Source: Bacillus luti
GTDB taxonomy: Bacteria > Bacillota > Bacilli > Bacillales > Bacillaceae_G
Length of the DNA: 64,000 nt
Direction: 5' to 3'
Assembly: GCF_001884105.1 (NCBI RefSeq)
Contig: NZ_MACI01000078.1
Span: forward strand, 124,001-188,000
This document shows positions 62,615 through 64,000 of the stretch, one piece after another; within the stretch, counting starts at the first letter, position 1; each line of letters opens with the position of its first letter. The notes beneath the pieces are model-generated. The model was not told where the DNA came from. It did no database searches and worked only from the letters and a program-made list of their open reading frames with translations. The translations under genes and the position numbers were made by a program.

Positions 62615-62923
62615 TTATTATGGAATAGTTCAAATAACAAAAATGTATATTAAGGGAAAAAATAACAACATCTATGAAATGACTTAAATATAAGGGTTTT
62701 TTTATGAGTTTATTTATTGAATAAATCCCATAAAAGCACATAGAACAACTAGGTTATTTGTAAATTTTGACACAATGATAACTTTAGCGTGATATAATTT
62801 TATTATTACGGTTAAGATAAAGATCGAGTTAATAATAATATATAAAAATATACAATTTGACAAGTGATTCAGTGAAACTTATTAACATAGAAGCTTACAC
62901 TCATTAAGGGAAGGAGAACATAA

Positions 62924-64000
62924 GTGACTAATAAATATTCATTCAAAGATTTTCAAAAAGTGTGGGGGAAGGATCCTATTATAGTTATTGATACTAATAT
63001 ATTTCTAAATCTTTATAAATGCTCTTCAGATACTACAGAAGATATTTTAAAAGTAATGAATTCTATTCCGGTAGACCAATTTTGGATCCCTGCACAAACT
63101 TTGGAAGAGTTTGATAAAAATAAAAAAAAGGTAAAAAATGGTCAGTACAATAAATATAAAGATGTGCCAGCAAAAGTTGAATCAACTATGACGAAAGCAC
63201 GTAATGAAATTGCAAAGAGCTTTGCTCAGTACACTAAATTTAAATTCCCGCATGTGACCACATTGGAAGTTAAAATTAATAAGATGATTTCATTAATATG
63301 TGATGAAGCAAAAAAATATGAAGAAGATATTAAAGAAGAGATTAAGCAAAATAAAAAGATGCTTAGTACAGATAAAATTCAATTATTTATAGATACAATT
63401 AAAAAACATGGAAATGTTGGGGCTCCGTTTAATATTTCTACATTATTGAGCTTGTATGCTGAGGGAGAACAAAGGTATAAATATAAAATTCCACCTGGAT
63501 ATGAGGATTTAAAAAAAGATGAGAAAGATGAAACTAATAGACAAAAATTTGGCGATTTAATTCTTTGGAAGCAGATTTTAAAAAAAGCTAGTTCCATCAC
63601 AAATCCAATAATACTTGTTACTCAAGAGCTTAAAGAAGATTGGTGGGTTTTAGACAAAAATAAAGTACCATTAAAACCAAGAGAAGAATTGACTTTAGAA
63701 TTCTCTGAACATAGTGATGAACAATTTGTTTTGATGAGTCGCAATAATTTTATAGAGTATGTTTCAAAAATAAATCAAATTATGATTGACAATAAAACTC
63801 AAATAGAGATGAACGCCGATTCAATTATATTAGATTTAATATCGGAATTGGATTGGAGGACTATATTACATGGAAGTGGTCTTTCTTTTTACCTGAATCA
63901 TAGTGATGATGTTGAAACCTTTGTAAACAACGTACTTTCAAATGTCGTAATTAATTCATGCTACATGCCCGAGATTGAAATAAATACAATAGACCTTGAT
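62924..64000 (+). CDS. PIN-like domain protein (PIN_8/DUF4935 type), 3' end cut off
   Basis: The frame starts at GTG 62924 behind AAGGAAGGAG and stays open for 359 codons to the window end. The N-terminus has IVIDTNIFLNLYK, the first acidic motif of PIN nucleases, and later GDLILWKQILKKA and PIILVTQELKEDWW, which supply the second and third acidic sites of the PIN-like (PIN_8) group. Between them lies a long charged helical insert (about residues 60-185). Family knowledge: PIN_8 proteins are probable RNases, often in defence or mobile contexts. About 100 residues after the PIN part continue with no domain I recognise. The partner genes, if any, lie beyond the window. Confidence 0.8.
   Translation, partial: MTNKYSFKDFQKVWGKDPIIVIDTNIFLNLYKCSSDTTEDILKVMNSIPVDQFWIPAQTLEEFDKNKKKVKNGQYNKYKDVPAKVESTMTKARNEIAKSFAQYTKFKFPHVTTLEVKINKMISLICDEAKKYEEDIKEEIKQNKKMLSTDKIQLFIDTIKKHGNVGAPFNISTLLSLYAEGEQRYKYKIPPGYEDLKKDEKDETNRQKFGDLILWKQILKKASSITNPIILVTQELKEDWWVLDKNKVPLKPREELTLEFSEHSDEQFVLMSRNNFIEYVSKINQIMIDNKTQIEMNADSIILDLISELDWRTILHGSGLSFYLNHSDDVETFVNNVLSNVVINSCYMPEIEINTIDLD

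Overview
The window is chromosomal DNA of a low-GC Firmicute, almost certainly a member of the Bacillus cereus group. The evidence is the complete nheABC enterotoxin operon at 40788-44408 with a perfect PlcR box upstream, together with typical Bacillus regulation: an isoleucine T-box, a c-di-AMP riboswitch, a DeoR-type nucleoside operon, a MntR-like box, AGGAGG ribosome binding sites, frequent TTG/GTG starts and strong hairpin terminators between almost all transcription units. The species cannot be fixed from the sequence alone.

Layout. 1-4000: the start of a polysaccharide deacetylase, small regulators, a DUF421 membrane protein, a FusB-type EF-G-binding protein, a seven-repeat RCC1 protein and two tiny membrane proteins. 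4026-9916: msrA, then a copper operon (19-aa leader peptide, multicopper oxidase, CopC-CopD fusion, histidine kinase, response regulator) preceded by three 11-bp direct repeats. 9965-14288: an SDR and the T-box-controlled ilvD-ilvA pair. 14379-22580: mostly single-gene units (CapA-like, DUF554, a Clp_N-GNAT fusion, MFS pump, aromatic dioxygenase with a large palindrome, lysophospholipase-like, pentapeptide repeat, serine hydrolase). 22802-27633: a GNAT remnant, a LytTR regulator next to an acetyl-CoA hydrolase/transferase, GNAT, YunG-like protein and mtaD. 27787-37754: hydrolase, a decayed ABC ATPase, an oligopeptide-binding lipoprotein, GNAT, mntH, trhO, a 20-bp tandem repeat, an unclassified 491-aa membrane protein and a ketopantoate reductase homologue. 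37809-44408: a 42-aa protein, the c-di-AMP riboswitch with kimA, and nheABC. 44642-47474: LysE exporter, CPBP protease and a TetR regulator around a 44-bp palindrome. 47844-53082: deoR and the deoC-nupC-pdp-cdd operon. 53229-62165: membrane proteins and a second oxidase-rich region (CcdA-like protein, Asp-box lipoprotein, PepP, pentapeptide protein, Met/His-rich multicopper oxidase, 181-aa membrane protein). 62166-64000: a non-coding stretch with palindromes, then the start of a PIN-like nuclease gene cut by the window end.

How the genes work together. The first copper operon encodes its own two-component system and probably autoregulates through the 11-bp repeats. The deo operon imports and breaks down deoxynucleosides, and ilvDA is switched by uncharged isoleucine tRNA. 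Potassium uptake (kimA) is turned off by c-di-AMP, and the toxin operon shows PlcR and possibly CcpA input. Most of the window looks like conserved B. cereus group backbone. The parts that look accessory or least explained are the 62.2-64 kb end (inverted repeat, GC-rich palindrome, PIN protein), the copper/thiol region at 55.6-62.2 kb, the Clp_N-GNAT fusion, the 491-aa membrane protein and several gene remnants. I did not find a clearly new multi-gene defence or biosynthetic system; the right-hand edge is the best place to look beyond this window.
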